Assembly (NCBI RefSeq): GCF_001536285.1
Contig: NZ_FAOZ01000018.1
Span: 1-64,000, forward strand
From: Parafrankia irregularis
Lineage (GTDB): Bacteria > Actinomycetota > Actinomycetes > Frankiales > Frankiaceae
DNA: 64,000 nt
Direction: 5' to 3'
Part shown: positions 51,418 to 59,275 of the stretch, piece after piece
Position numbering within the stretch: position 1 is the stretch's first letter
How the letters are laid out: every line of letters begins with the position of its first letter
Notes under the pieces: model-generated
Seen by the model: only the letters and a program-made list of their open reading frames with translations
The model's database searches: none
What the model was told of the DNA's origin: nothing
Position numbers and translations under genes: made by a program

Positions 51418-52212
51418 TCAGGCGGTCGCCTGCTCCTCCTTGTTGGGCCCGACCAGCTTGAAGGCGGCGCCGAACGGGTCGGCCGCGATCGCGAGCCGGC
51501 CGTAGGGGGTGTCGATCGGCGGCTGGGCGATCGTGCCGCCGAGCTTCTCGGCCAGGGCCACCGCGGCATCGGTGTCCTCCACCGCGATGTACACACCCCA
51601 GTGCGACGGGACGCCCTCGGGGAGGAAACGCGAAGCATCCATGATCCCCGCGTACTGCTCGCCGGCGTCGTCGACCTGGACGAGGTAGCGGAAGTCGTCG
51701 GTGTCCCCCATGAGCTTCGTCTTCCAGCCGAAGACCTCCTGGTAGAAGGGGACGGAGGCGGCGAAGTCACGGCTCATCAGCTCGAACCAGCCGGGTGCTC
51801 CCGGCTCGGCCAGCAGCTGGAAACCACGGTGGCTGCCCTGCTGCCACAGGCCGATCACCGCACCCGCGGGGTCGGTCACCACGGCCATGGTTCCCAGGTC
51901 GGCCACGGGCATCGGCGGGACCAGCACGGTTCCCCCGTGCGCGGATGCCGCCGCCACGGTCTTCTCCGCATCCGCCACCATCAGATAGGTGGTCCAGACG
52001 TCGGGGAGCTCGGCCTCCTGCTTCGGCATCCCGCCGGCGATCATCTTCCCGTCCTTGCTGAAGAACATGAAGTAGCCGCCGAACTCCTCGGACGGCTCCG
52101 CCGGGACCCAGCCGAACAGCTCCGCGTAGAACGCGCGGGCGCCTTCGACGTCCGAGGTCATCAGGTCGATCCAGCAGGGGGCGCCAGGCAGGGTGGTGTC
52201 GTTGGCGGGCAT
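51418..52212 (-). CDS. Two-domain VOC (glyoxalase-like) protein
   Basis: 264 residues with two vicinal-oxygen-chelate domains in tandem: PCWIDLMTSDVEGARAFYAE and PGWFELMSRDFAASVPFYQE begin each half, and each ends with DPAGAVIGLW or DPFGAAFKLV. Such two-half proteins in actinomycetes include glyoxalase-like and antibiotic-binding members. No metal set can be assigned with confidence. ATG 52212 has AAGGAG upstream, and the longer open frame is not family-like. It sits alone between converging and diverging genes. Confidence 0.9.
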   Translation of the reverse strand: MPANDTTLPGAPCWIDLMTSDVEGARAFYAELFGWVPAEPSEEFGGYFMFFSKDGKMIAGGMPKQEAELPDVWTTYLMVADAEKTVAAASAHGGTVLVPPMPVADLGTMAVVTDPAGAVIGLWQQGSHRGFQLLAEPGAPGWFELMSRDFAASVPFYQEVFGWKTKLMGDTDDFRYLVQVDDAGEQYAGIMDASRFLPEGVPSHWGVYIAVEDTDAAVALAEKLGGTIAQPPIDTPYGRLAIAADPFGAAFKLVGPNKEEQATA

Positions 52213-52449
52213 CACAGGCTCCTTCATCGTCGTGGCACGCGGCGCGCGGGGCGCGGGAGGTGCTCCCGCAGGTCGCTGTGCTCGTGCTGTCGACAGATTG
52301 GACCCGACCACCGACAGAAACTCATCGCCGCACGGCCGCGGCGTTGCGAGAAATTCGCCGACGGCATGCCGACGCCTGCCGACGCCAGGCGATCGCCCGA
52401 CGATCAGAGCGGGGTGAAGCAGGGCGCGCCGCCGTGGCCGCACCGGCGA

Positions 52450-53445
52450 TCAGGCCTGCTCCCCCGCCGTGGCCCGCGACCTCGACCTCGACCGCGTCGC
52501 CGCCGCGGCGGCGACGCCGGCGCTGAGCCCGGCCGCGGCCACCGTGACCGCTCCGGACAGGCGCGCCGCGACCGCCAGGTCCTCGACCTGCGGCCGGCGT
52601 CCGGTGCCCAGCTCGGGACGGTGCTCGACGCCGTGGGCATACCGCAGCTCGCCGCCGAGCCGCAGGCCGGCCGCCCCGGCGAACGCGGCCTCGGCCATAC
52701 CCGAGTTCGGGCTGGGGTGGCGGCGGCCGTCCCGGCGCACCGTCCGCAGCGCCTGCGCCGGTGAGCCGCCGACCACCGGGGCACAGGCACAGGTCAGCAG
52801 CGCGCAGACCCGGGCGGGCAGCAGGTTGGCCAGGTCGTCGGCCCGGGCGGCGGCCCAGCCGAAGCGGCGATGGCGGGCGTTGCGGTAGCCGACCATCGCG
52901 TCCAGGGTGTTCACCGCCCGATAGGCGACGAGACCGGGCAGGCCGGCGGCCGCACCCCACAGCAGCGGTGCGACGACGGCGTCCGAGGTGTTCTCGGCCA
53001 GCGACTCGACCCCGGCCCGGGCGAGCCCGGCCGCATCGAGCACCGACGGGTCCCGCCCGCACAGCGACGGCAGCCGGGAACGCGCGGCAGCCAGGTCGGC
53101 CCGGGCCAGCTCGCCGCCGAGCGCTCGGCCCTCCCGGCGTAGCGATGTGCCGCCCAGCACCGCCCACGTGGTCGCGGCGGTCAGCGCCGTCAGGGCCAGC
53201 CCGGCCGCCGGGCTGGCGGGGCGGGCGGCCAGCGCTCGTTCCACCCGGTGGGCGGCCAGCGCCGGGACTCCGACGAGCACCGCCGCGTACGCGGCACCGA
53301 CCAGCCGGTTGTCACGATGGACGACACGCTCGAGACTCCCGGCGACCCGGCCGAAACCAGCCACCGGATGGGACCGGGCCGGATCCGCGAAAAGCACGTC
53401 GAGCCCCGCGCCGAGCAGCAGGCCCAGGGCTCGGCGGCCGATCAA
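52450..53445 (-). CDS. cobD: Adenosylcobinamide-phosphate synthase CobD/CbiB
   Basis: A 331-residue polytopic membrane enzyme that attaches aminopropanol (phosphate) to adenosylcobyric acid in cobalamin synthesis. Family marks are ADPARSHPVAGFGR near the N-terminus, ENTSDAVVAPLLWGAAAG and AARADDLANLLPAR in the middle, and DGRRHPSPNSGMAEAA. TTG 53445 overlaps the cbtA stop (TTGA) and gives the right N-terminus; a much longer open frame upstream is an overlap artefact. It is third in a cobalamin-riboswitch-controlled operon with cbtB and cbtA. Confidence 0.93.
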   Translation of the reverse strand: MIGRRALGLLLGAGLDVLFADPARSHPVAGFGRVAGSLERVVHRDNRLVGAAYAAVLVGVPALAAHRVERALAARPASPAAGLALTALTAATTWAVLGGTSLRREGRALGGELARADLAAARSRLPSLCGRDPSVLDAAGLARAGVESLAENTSDAVVAPLLWGAAAGLPGLVAYRAVNTLDAMVGYRNARHRRFGWAAARADDLANLLPARVCALLTCACAPVVGGSPAQALRTVRRDGRRHPSPNSGMAEAAFAGAAGLRLGGELRYAHGVEHRPELGTGRRPQVEDLAVAARLSGAVTVAAAGLSAGVAAAAATRSRSRSRATAGEQA

Positions 53446-54266
53446 CCGGCCGAGCCGCTCGACGCCGGCGAGGCCGACACCGGAAGGGCCGTGGTACGCC
53501 GGGCCGGTGACGGGTTGAGCACACGTTCGGCGAGCGGGCCGAAGCCGAGCCCGAGCACCACCCAGACCAGCGCCTGGGTGCCCAGCGAGGACAACCGGAA
53601 ACGCCACAACAGCTCGGCCGGGAAGGATGCGGGCACCTCGTTGACCACGGGCATGAGAACGGCGGCCACCGTCACCAGCACGGTGAACGCCCCGGCCGAG
53701 GCGAGCCAGGCGTTCCATCGGCTGCTGCGGCCGGCGAGCGTCCGGCCGACCTGAGCCGCGATCAGTGCGGCCAGCACCGAGACCAGAACCATCACCACGT
53801 ACAGGCCGGTCCGGCGGTCGATGGTGTCCGCGTTCCCGACTGCCGGGGGATTCGCCGGGTACTTGAGAAAGGGAACCAGGGCGACCGCGACGAAACCGCC
53901 CAGCGCGACTGTCGCGGCGGTGGCCCGCATCCCCGGCACGCCGATGCGACCGTAGGCGACGGCGCACGCGATGGCGAAAAGCCCGCCCATCGCGACGCCG
54001 TACAGGCCGGTCGCGACGGCCAGGCCGATCCCCTTCTGGGTCGACCGTGACACCTCCGCGGGCTCCTCGTGCGAGTGCGTGGCCGCGGCCTCGTCGTCAT
54101 GCTCGCCGTGGGAATGCGGGGTCACCGCCTCCCCCTGGGCCGCCGCCTCCTCGAGGGCGATCGCCGCGTCGACCTGCGGCTCACCCGCGATGGAGGCGAA
54201 CCCGAAGGCGACCAGACCGGCGACGAGACCTACGAGCATGCCAAATACAAGAAGTCTGCGCATCAT
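53442..54266 (-). CDS. cbtA: Cobalt transporter subunit CbtA
   Basis: 274 residues with about five or six membrane segments. A histidine-rich loop (HSHGEHDDEAAATHSHEE) after the first segment is suited to bind cobalt. CbtA with CbtB forms a B12-regulated cobalt importer known from comparative genomics. ATG 54266 and a second ATG directly after are possible starts. It lies 50 bp downstream of cbtB, and its stop overlaps cobD. Confidence 0.93.
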   Translation of the reverse strand: MMRRLLVFGMLVGLVAGLVAFGFASIAGEPQVDAAIALEEAAAQGEAVTPHSHGEHDDEAAATHSHEEPAEVSRSTQKGIGLAVATGLYGVAMGGLFAIACAVAYGRIGVPGMRATAATVALGGFVAVALVPFLKYPANPPAVGNADTIDRRTGLYVVMVLVSVLAALIAAQVGRTLAGRSSRWNAWLASAGAFTVLVTVAAVLMPVVNEVPASFPAELLWRFRLSSLGTQALVWVVLGLGFGPLAERVLNPSPARRTTALPVSASPASSGSAG

Positions 54267-54316
54267 GTGAAACGGCCTCCGCCGTCAGCGCGGAAAGCTC
54301 CGCGGGCCGAGGCGGA

Positions 54317-54553
54317 TCAGTGGCAGGGGAAACCGAGCAGGTGCCGACCATCGTGCACGAACTCGTGGATCCAGGTGCCGCCCACCATCGAGAAGGCGCC
54401 CTCCTCGGACCCGACGAAGTAGATCACGAGCAGCATGAGCACGCCCGTGAGCACAGCCCACGGAACGATCTCGCGCAGCGGAAGCTGAAGCGGCCGCGCG
54501 CCGCCGACTGACGGAGCGGGAACAACAGACGAGGGAACAACGGACTCGGCCAT
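54317..54553 (-). CDS. cbtB: Cobalt transporter subunit CbtB
   Basis: A 78-residue protein with a single membrane segment (IVPWAVLTGVLMLLVIYFVG). The CbtB C-terminal signature HEFVHDGRHLLGFPCH has metal-ligand histidines and a cysteine. The start at 54553 has GGGAGG seven bases upstream. It is the first gene after the cobalamin riboswitch. Confidence 0.95.
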   Translation of the reverse strand: MAESVVPSSVVPAPSVGGARPLQLPLREIVPWAVLTGVLMLLVIYFVGSEEGAFSMVGGTWIHEFVHDGRHLLGFPCH

Positions 54554-54589
54554 GCGAGGACCTCCCAGGGATCACGCGTCCCACTGGTT

Positions 54590-54725
54590 GTTACGTGACG
54601 AATCGGGTCTGGCTTCCACCCATGAGGGAAATCCCCCCAGGCGGTCACAGTGGCGCGGCCGCGCCGGAATCTCACCGGCTTCCTGTCAACATCACGACTA
54701 TCGGCAGTCAGGCTACGAGATATCC
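54590..54725 (-). ncRNA. Cobalamin (B12) riboswitch
   Basis: Read on the minus strand, bases ~54690-54605 give GGAAGCCGGTGAGATTCCGG, then GCGCCACTGTGACC (the conserved CCACTG region) and GGTGGAAGCCAGACC, the standard conserved blocks of cobalamin riboswitches in the right order. The cbtB ribosome site (GGGAGG) lies ~35 bases downstream, with a possible CCAGTGGG/CCCTGG hairpin between, so control is probably at translation or by a nearby terminator. The outer limits are approximate. Bound adenosylcobalamin would switch off cobalt uptake and CobD. Confidence 0.92.
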
Positions 54726-54867
54726 GAACGCACCGTCAACGGCGAGTTCCACCTGTCTGTTCCAAGTCACAACGCCTACCGTGATCGGCACGCAACTCTT
54801 CTCACACGAAATCCGGGCATGGGGCCGCACCGGGTAGCACTCTGATCTCCGTCAGGAAGGAGGGGCC

Positions 54868-56241
54868 GTGCTCCCGAGAAGGCGGCCTGGGCCGGTGACG
54901 CTGGACGCGCGGTCGGCCCGCTCGGTGTTGGTGCGGCCGACCCACGCAGCGCTGTTCCGCAGGGCAACGGTCCGCTCGGCAGCGGTCCGCACGGCAGCGG
55001 CTGGCTCGGTGGTGGTCGGCTCGGCGACGCTGCTCATCGCCGGCTGCGGGAGCCGGCCGGCCGGCGGTCCACCGGCCCTGCACTGGTATGTCTACAACGA
55101 GTCGTCCGGGTCGTTCGCGGCAGCTGCGGCGGACTGCTCCAAGTCCTCGGGTGGCGCCTACCGGATCAGCATCGACGTCCTGCCGAACGACGCCGACGGC
55201 CAGCGCCAGCAGCTGGTGCGCAGGCTGGCCGCCGAGGACACCTCGATGGACATCCTCGCCCTCGACGTTACCTGGACGCCCGAGTTCGCCGAGGCCGGGT
55301 GGATCGAGGCGTTCGACGACGCCACCGCGCAGCGGATCACCACCGGCACGCTCCCGGTCGCGACCCGCACCGGCACCTGGGCGAACCACCTGTACGCGGC
55401 GCCGTTGAACACCAACGTGCAGCTGCTGTGGTATCGCAAGGACCTGGTTCCCACTCCCCCGCGGACCTGGGACGAGATGCTCGCGGCCGCCCGCGGTCTC
55501 GCGGCGCGCGGGAGGCCGCACCTCGTCGAGGTGCAGGGAGCCCAGTACGAGGGGCTGACGGTCCTGTTCAACACGCTGGTGGCCTCGGCGGGTGGTTCGA
55601 TCCTCTCCGCGGACGGATCTCAGGTAACGCTGGGCGCACCGGCGGAGCGGGCGGTGGCAGCGATCCGGGCGCTGGCGGACTCACCGGCGGCCGACCCGTC
55701 CTGGTCGAACCAGCGGGAGGACGACAACCGGCTGGTCTTCGAGAGCGGGGCGGCGGCGTTCCAGCTCAACTACCCGTTCGTCTATCCGTCGGCGCGGCAC
55801 AACGCGCCGGGCCTGGTGCCCGAGATCGGCTGGGCGCAGTGGCCTGGCCTCGTCGCCGGGCAGCCGTCGCATCCCACCATCGGTGGTTACAACCTCGCGG
55901 TCAGCTCCTATTCGGCCCATCCCGGCCTGGCCCGACGGGCGATCGAATGCCTGCGCGGCCGGGCCAACCAGATCCGTACCGCGATCAGGGGCGGGCTGGC
56001 GCCCACCTTGGAGGCCCTCTACACCGACCGGGAGCTGCTCGACGGCGGCTACCCGTTCGCCGCCGCGGTCGGTGAGGCGTTGCGCAACGCGAGCGTCCGG
56101 CCGCGGACCCCGGCGTACCAGACCGTGTCGTTGCAGATCTCCGACGCCCTGTCGCCGCCACGGTCGGCTTCGGCGGGGCGGCTCGACGGCCTGCGCACCG
56201 CGATCGCCGACGCGCTCGAATCGAAGGGGCTGGTCCCCTGA
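54868..56241 (+). CDS. lpqY: Sugar ABC transporter solute-binding lipoprotein, LpqY-like
   Basis: 457 residues. A long basic N-terminal region leads to a lipobox (SATLLIAGC, cysteine 60) for lipid attachment. The mature part is a type-1 extracellular sugar-binding protein ([46 protein letters not shown]). With the three genes downstream it matches the mycobacterial LpqY-SugABC trehalose-recycling importer. GTG 54868 has GAAGGAGGGG upstream. Trehalose specificity is inferred from gene order and similarity. Confidence 0.9.
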   Translation: MLPRRRPGPVTLDARSARSVLVRPTHAALFRRATVRSAAVRTAAAGSVVVGSATLLIAGCGSRPAGGPPALHWYVYNESSGSFAAAAADCSKSSGGAYRISIDVLPNDADGQRQQLVRRLAAEDTSMDILALDVTWTPEFAEAGWIEAFDDATAQRITTGTLPVATRTGTWANHLYAAPLNTNVQLLWYRKDLVPTPPRTWDEMLAAARGLAARGRPHLVEVQGAQYEGLTVLFNTLVASAGGSILSADGSQVTLGAPAERAVAAIRALADSPAADPSWSNQREDDNRLVFESGAAAFQLNYPFVYPSARHNAPGLVPEIGWAQWPGLVAGQPSHPTIGGYNLAVSSYSAHPGLARRAIECLRGRANQIRTAIRGGLAPTLEALYTDRELLDGGYPFAAAVGEALRNASVRPRTPAYQTVSLQISDALSPPRSASAGRLDGLRTAIADALESKGLVP

Positions 56242-56276
56242 GCGGGCTGTCGCCGCGGACGCGGGCCGAGCGGCGG

Positions 56277-57125
56277 TTGGGCTGGCTGCTGTGCGCGCCG
56301 GCGGTGCTGGTGATCCTGCTGGTCACCGCGTATCCGATCGGCTACGCGGTCTATCTGTCGCTGCGCCGGTACGACCTGCGCTTCCCCGCCGACACGGCGT
56401 TCGTGGGGCTGGCGAACTACGGCACGGTGCTGTCGAGCGGGCTGTGGTGGCAGGCACTGAAGATCACCATGATCATCACGGTGGTCTCGGTGGCGATCGA
56501 GTTCGTGCTGGGCCTGGCGCTCGCGCTGCTGATGCACCGGACGCTGGTCGGCCGCGGCCTGGTACGCACCGTCATCCTGATCCCCTACGGCATCGTGACC
56601 GTGGTCGCCGCCTTCGGCTGGCGCTTCGCCTGGACGCCGGGCACCGGCTACCTGGCCGGCCTGTTCGGGGACGCCGCGCCCCTGACCTCGCAGACCTGGG
56701 GCGTAGCCGTGATCATCCTCGCGGAGGTGTGGAAGACGACGCCGTTCATGGCGTTGCTGCTGCTCGCTGGGCTGGCGCTGGTTCCCGAGGAGCTGCTGCG
56801 AGCGGCACAGGTGGACGGAGCCGGGGCGTGGGCGCGGCTGCGCCGGGTGACGCTGCCGCTGATGAAGCCGGCGATCCTGGTGGCGCTGCTTTTCCGCACC
56901 CTGGACGGCTTCCGCATCTTCGACGACGTCTATGTGCTGACGGCAGGCGCCCACGACACCCGCTCGGTGTCCATCCTCGGCTACGACAACCTGTTCACCG
57001 CGTTGAACCTCGGCGTCGGCTCCGCGCTGTCCGTTCTGATCTTCGGAGTCGTCGCGCTGATCGCCGTCGTGTTCATCCGGGGATTCGGGACGGCGGCGCC
57101 GGGCCAGGAAGCGGACCACCGTTGA
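56277..57125 (+). CDS. sugA: Sugar ABC transporter permease, SugA-like
   Basis: About 282 residues with six membrane segments and the ATPase-docking EAA-type loop [23 protein letters not shown] 56277 is the first strong start; the frame also continues upstream to CTG 56238, which overlaps the lpqY stop (CTGA) and would give a more usual N-terminus ([18 protein letters not shown]). It forms the channel with SugB, and its stop overlaps the sugB start. Confidence 0.9.
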   Translation: MGWLLCAPAVLVILLVTAYPIGYAVYLSLRRYDLRFPADTAFVGLANYGTVLSSGLWWQALKITMIITVVSVAIEFVLGLALALLMHRTLVGRGLVRTVILIPYGIVTVVAAFGWRFAWTPGTGYLAGLFGDAAPLTSQTWGVAVIILAEVWKTTPFMALLLLAGLALVPEELLRAAQVDGAGAWARLRRVTLPLMKPAILVALLFRTLDGFRIFDDVYVLTAGAHDTRSVSILGYDNLFTALNLGVGSALSVLIFGVVALIAVVFIRGFGTAAPGQEADHR

Positions 57126-57964
57126 CCAGCGACCCGGCAGCCGGAAACCGGGCCCTGCTGGGCTGGGTGACGGCGAACACGGTCGTCGTCGTCCTGTCGC
57201 TGGTACCGCTGCTGTGGCTGGTGTCGCTGTCGTTCAAGACGCCGGAGTCCATCGGCGACGGCCGTCTCGTGCCCACCGACTGGACCCTGGCGAACTACCG
57301 GGGAATCTTCACGCAGTCGCTGTTCACCCGGGCGCTGGTGAACTCACTCGGCATCGCGCTGATCTCGACCCTGCTCGCCGTCGGGATCGGCGGCCTGGCC
57401 GCGTACGCGATCGCCCGGCTGCGCTTCCCGGGGCGGCGGGCGCTGGTGGGGCTGGCGCTGCTGATCGCGATGTTCCCGCAGATCTCCCTGGTCAGCCCAC
57501 TGTTCAACCTGTGGCGCCAGCTGGGGATCTTCGACACCTGGATCGGGCTGATCGTCCCGTACCTGACGTTCTCGCTGCCGCTGGCCATCTACACCCTCGC
57601 CACGTTCTTCCGGGAGATCCCGCCGGACCTGGAGAAGGCCGCCGCGATGGACGGGGCCACGCCGGCTCAGACCTTCCTCCGGGTGATCCTCCCGCTGGCG
57701 GCGCCCGGGACGGTGACCACCGCGATCCTGGTGTTTATCTTCTGCTGGAACGACTTCCTGTTCGCGATCTCGCTGACGTCCACGGAGTCGTCCCGCACAG
57801 CCCCGGCGGCGATCGCCTTCTTCACCGGGGCGTCGCAGTTCGCCCAGCCGATCGGGTCGATCGCGGCGGCGGCCGTGGTCATCACCATCCCGATCATCGT
57901 CTTCGTTCTGCTGTTCCAACGACGGATCGTCGCCGGGCTGACCTCCGGCGCGGTGAAGGGCTAG
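57122..57964 (+). CDS. sugB: Sugar ABC transporter permease, SugB-like
   Basis: A 280-residue partner permease with six membrane segments and the EAA loop [23 protein letters not shown] 57122 overlaps the sugA stop (TTGA) and gives the right N-terminus [15 protein letters not shown]; a far longer open frame upstream is antisense-like background. The sugC gene follows within a few bases. Confidence 0.92.
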   Translation: MTSDPAAGNRALLGWVTANTVVVVLSLVPLLWLVSLSFKTPESIGDGRLVPTDWTLANYRGIFTQSLFTRALVNSLGIALISTLLAVGIGGLAAYAIARLRFPGRRALVGLALLIAMFPQISLVSPLFNLWRQLGIFDTWIGLIVPYLTFSLPLAIYTLATFFREIPPDLEKAAAMDGATPAQTFLRVILPLAAPGTVTTAILVFIFCWNDFLFAISLTSTESSRTAPAAIAFFTGASQFAQPIGSIAAAAVVITIPIIVFVLLFQRRIVAGLTSGAVKG

Positions 57965-57979
57965 GGGTTGGCGCCGGTC

Positions 57980-59206
57980 ATGGCCGACATCGTTCTGGAT
58001 CATGTGAGCAAGCGCTTCGCCGACGGCCGGGTCGTGGTCGACGACGTCACCCTGACGATCGCCGACGGCGAGTTCCTGATCCTGGTCGGCCCGTCAGGAT
58101 GCGGGAAGTCGACCACCCTGAACATGATCGCCGGGCTGGAGGACATCTCCGCCGGCGAGCTGCGCATCGGCGGGAAGGTCGTCAACCGGCTGTCGCCGAG
58201 GGATCGCGACATCGCGATGGTGTTCCAGTCGTACGCGCTGTACCCGCATATGACGGTGCGGCAGAACATGGGGTTCGCGCTGTCGTTGGCGAAGCTGCCG
58301 AAGATCGAGATCGCCCGCAGGGTGGAGGAGGCGGCGCGGATCCTCGGCCTGACCGAGCACCTCGAACGCCGGCCGGCCGCGCTGTCCGGCGGGCAGCGGC
58401 AGCGGGTGGCGATGGGCCGCGCGATCGTCCGCTCACCGCAGGCCTTCCTCATGGACGAACCACTCTCGAACCTGGACGCGAAGCTGCGCGTGCAGACCCG
58501 GACCCAGATCTCCCGGCTGCAGAACCGCCTCGGGACGACCACCGTGTACGTGACCCACGACCAGACCGAGGCGATGACGCTCGGCGACCGGGTGGCGGTC
58601 ATGCGGGCGGGACGCATCCAGCAGATCGCTCCCCCGGGCGAGCTCTACGCGGCTCCGGTGAACATCTTCGTGGCCGGGTTCATCGGCTCGCCGGCGATGA
58701 ACTTCCTGCCGGTGACCCTCACCGCCGACGGCCGCGCGCTGCGCACTCCCCTGGGCGAGTGGCGGCTGGACGGGCCGCGGCCTGATGACGGACGTCAGCT
58801 CGACGACGGGCGGCTGGTGGACCGGCTGCGCCGGGCGGCACCGCCGTCGGGTGAGCGCCCACTCGTGTGCGGGATCCGTCCCGAGCACTTCGAGGACGCC
58901 GCCCTCGTCCCCGCAGACCGCGGTGGCGCACGGTGCACGGTGCGCGCCGAGGTCGTGGAGTCCCTCGGCTCCGACAAGTACGTCTACTCGTCCTGGGCGG
59001 GCCCGGTGGCGCTGGGCACCGATCTATCCGCCGATCTGCCCACCGATCCGCCCCTGCCCGCAGGCGCCGGCACTCAGCTGGTCGCGCGGCTCGACGCGGC
59101 CAGCCGCGCGGCCGAGGGCGAGCCGGTGCGGCTGTGGGTGGACACGACACGGCTTCACCTGTTCGACCCGGCCAGCGGCGCCAACCTCACCGCGCCCCGG
59201 GTCTGA
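57980..59206 (+). CDS. sugC: Sugar ABC transporter ATPase, SugC/MsmK-like
   Basis: 408 residues. The ATPase has Walker A GPSGCGKST (~residue 37), signature LSGGQRQR and Walker B FLMDEPLSNLD. The C-terminal ~150 residues are the TOBE-type regulatory domain (CGIRPEHFED). ATG 57980 is preferred with GGGG upstream; TTG 57968 would add four residues. It powers the LpqY-SugAB importer. Confidence 0.94.
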   Translation: MADIVLDHVSKRFADGRVVVDDVTLTIADGEFLILVGPSGCGKSTTLNMIAGLEDISAGELRIGGKVVNRLSPRDRDIAMVFQSYALYPHMTVRQNMGFALSLAKLPKIEIARRVEEAARILGLTEHLERRPAALSGGQRQRVAMGRAIVRSPQAFLMDEPLSNLDAKLRVQTRTQISRLQNRLGTTTVYVTHDQTEAMTLGDRVAVMRAGRIQQIAPPGELYAAPVNIFVAGFIGSPAMNFLPVTLTADGRALRTPLGEWRLDGPRPDDGRQLDDGRLVDRLRRAAPPSGERPLVCGIRPEHFEDAALVPADRGGARCTVRAEVVESLGSDKYVYSSWAGPVALGTDLSADLPTDPPLPAGAGTQLVARLDAASRAAEGEPVRLWVDTTRLHLFDPASGANLTAPRV

Positions 59207-59231
59207 GAGTCCGCGCAGGCCCGACGTCCGC

Positions 59232-59275
59232 GCGGGCCCGAGGTGCGCTCAGGCCCGAGGTGCGCTCAGGTCGAC
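59232..59275. repeat. 17-bp direct repeat at the sugC/helY convergent junction
   Basis: GCCCGAGGTGCGCTCAG occurs twice in tandem in the ~60 bp between the two converging stop codons, the second copy reaching the helY stop. A related GTCCGCGC(A/G)GGCCCGA repeat precedes it. Confidence 0.75.
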
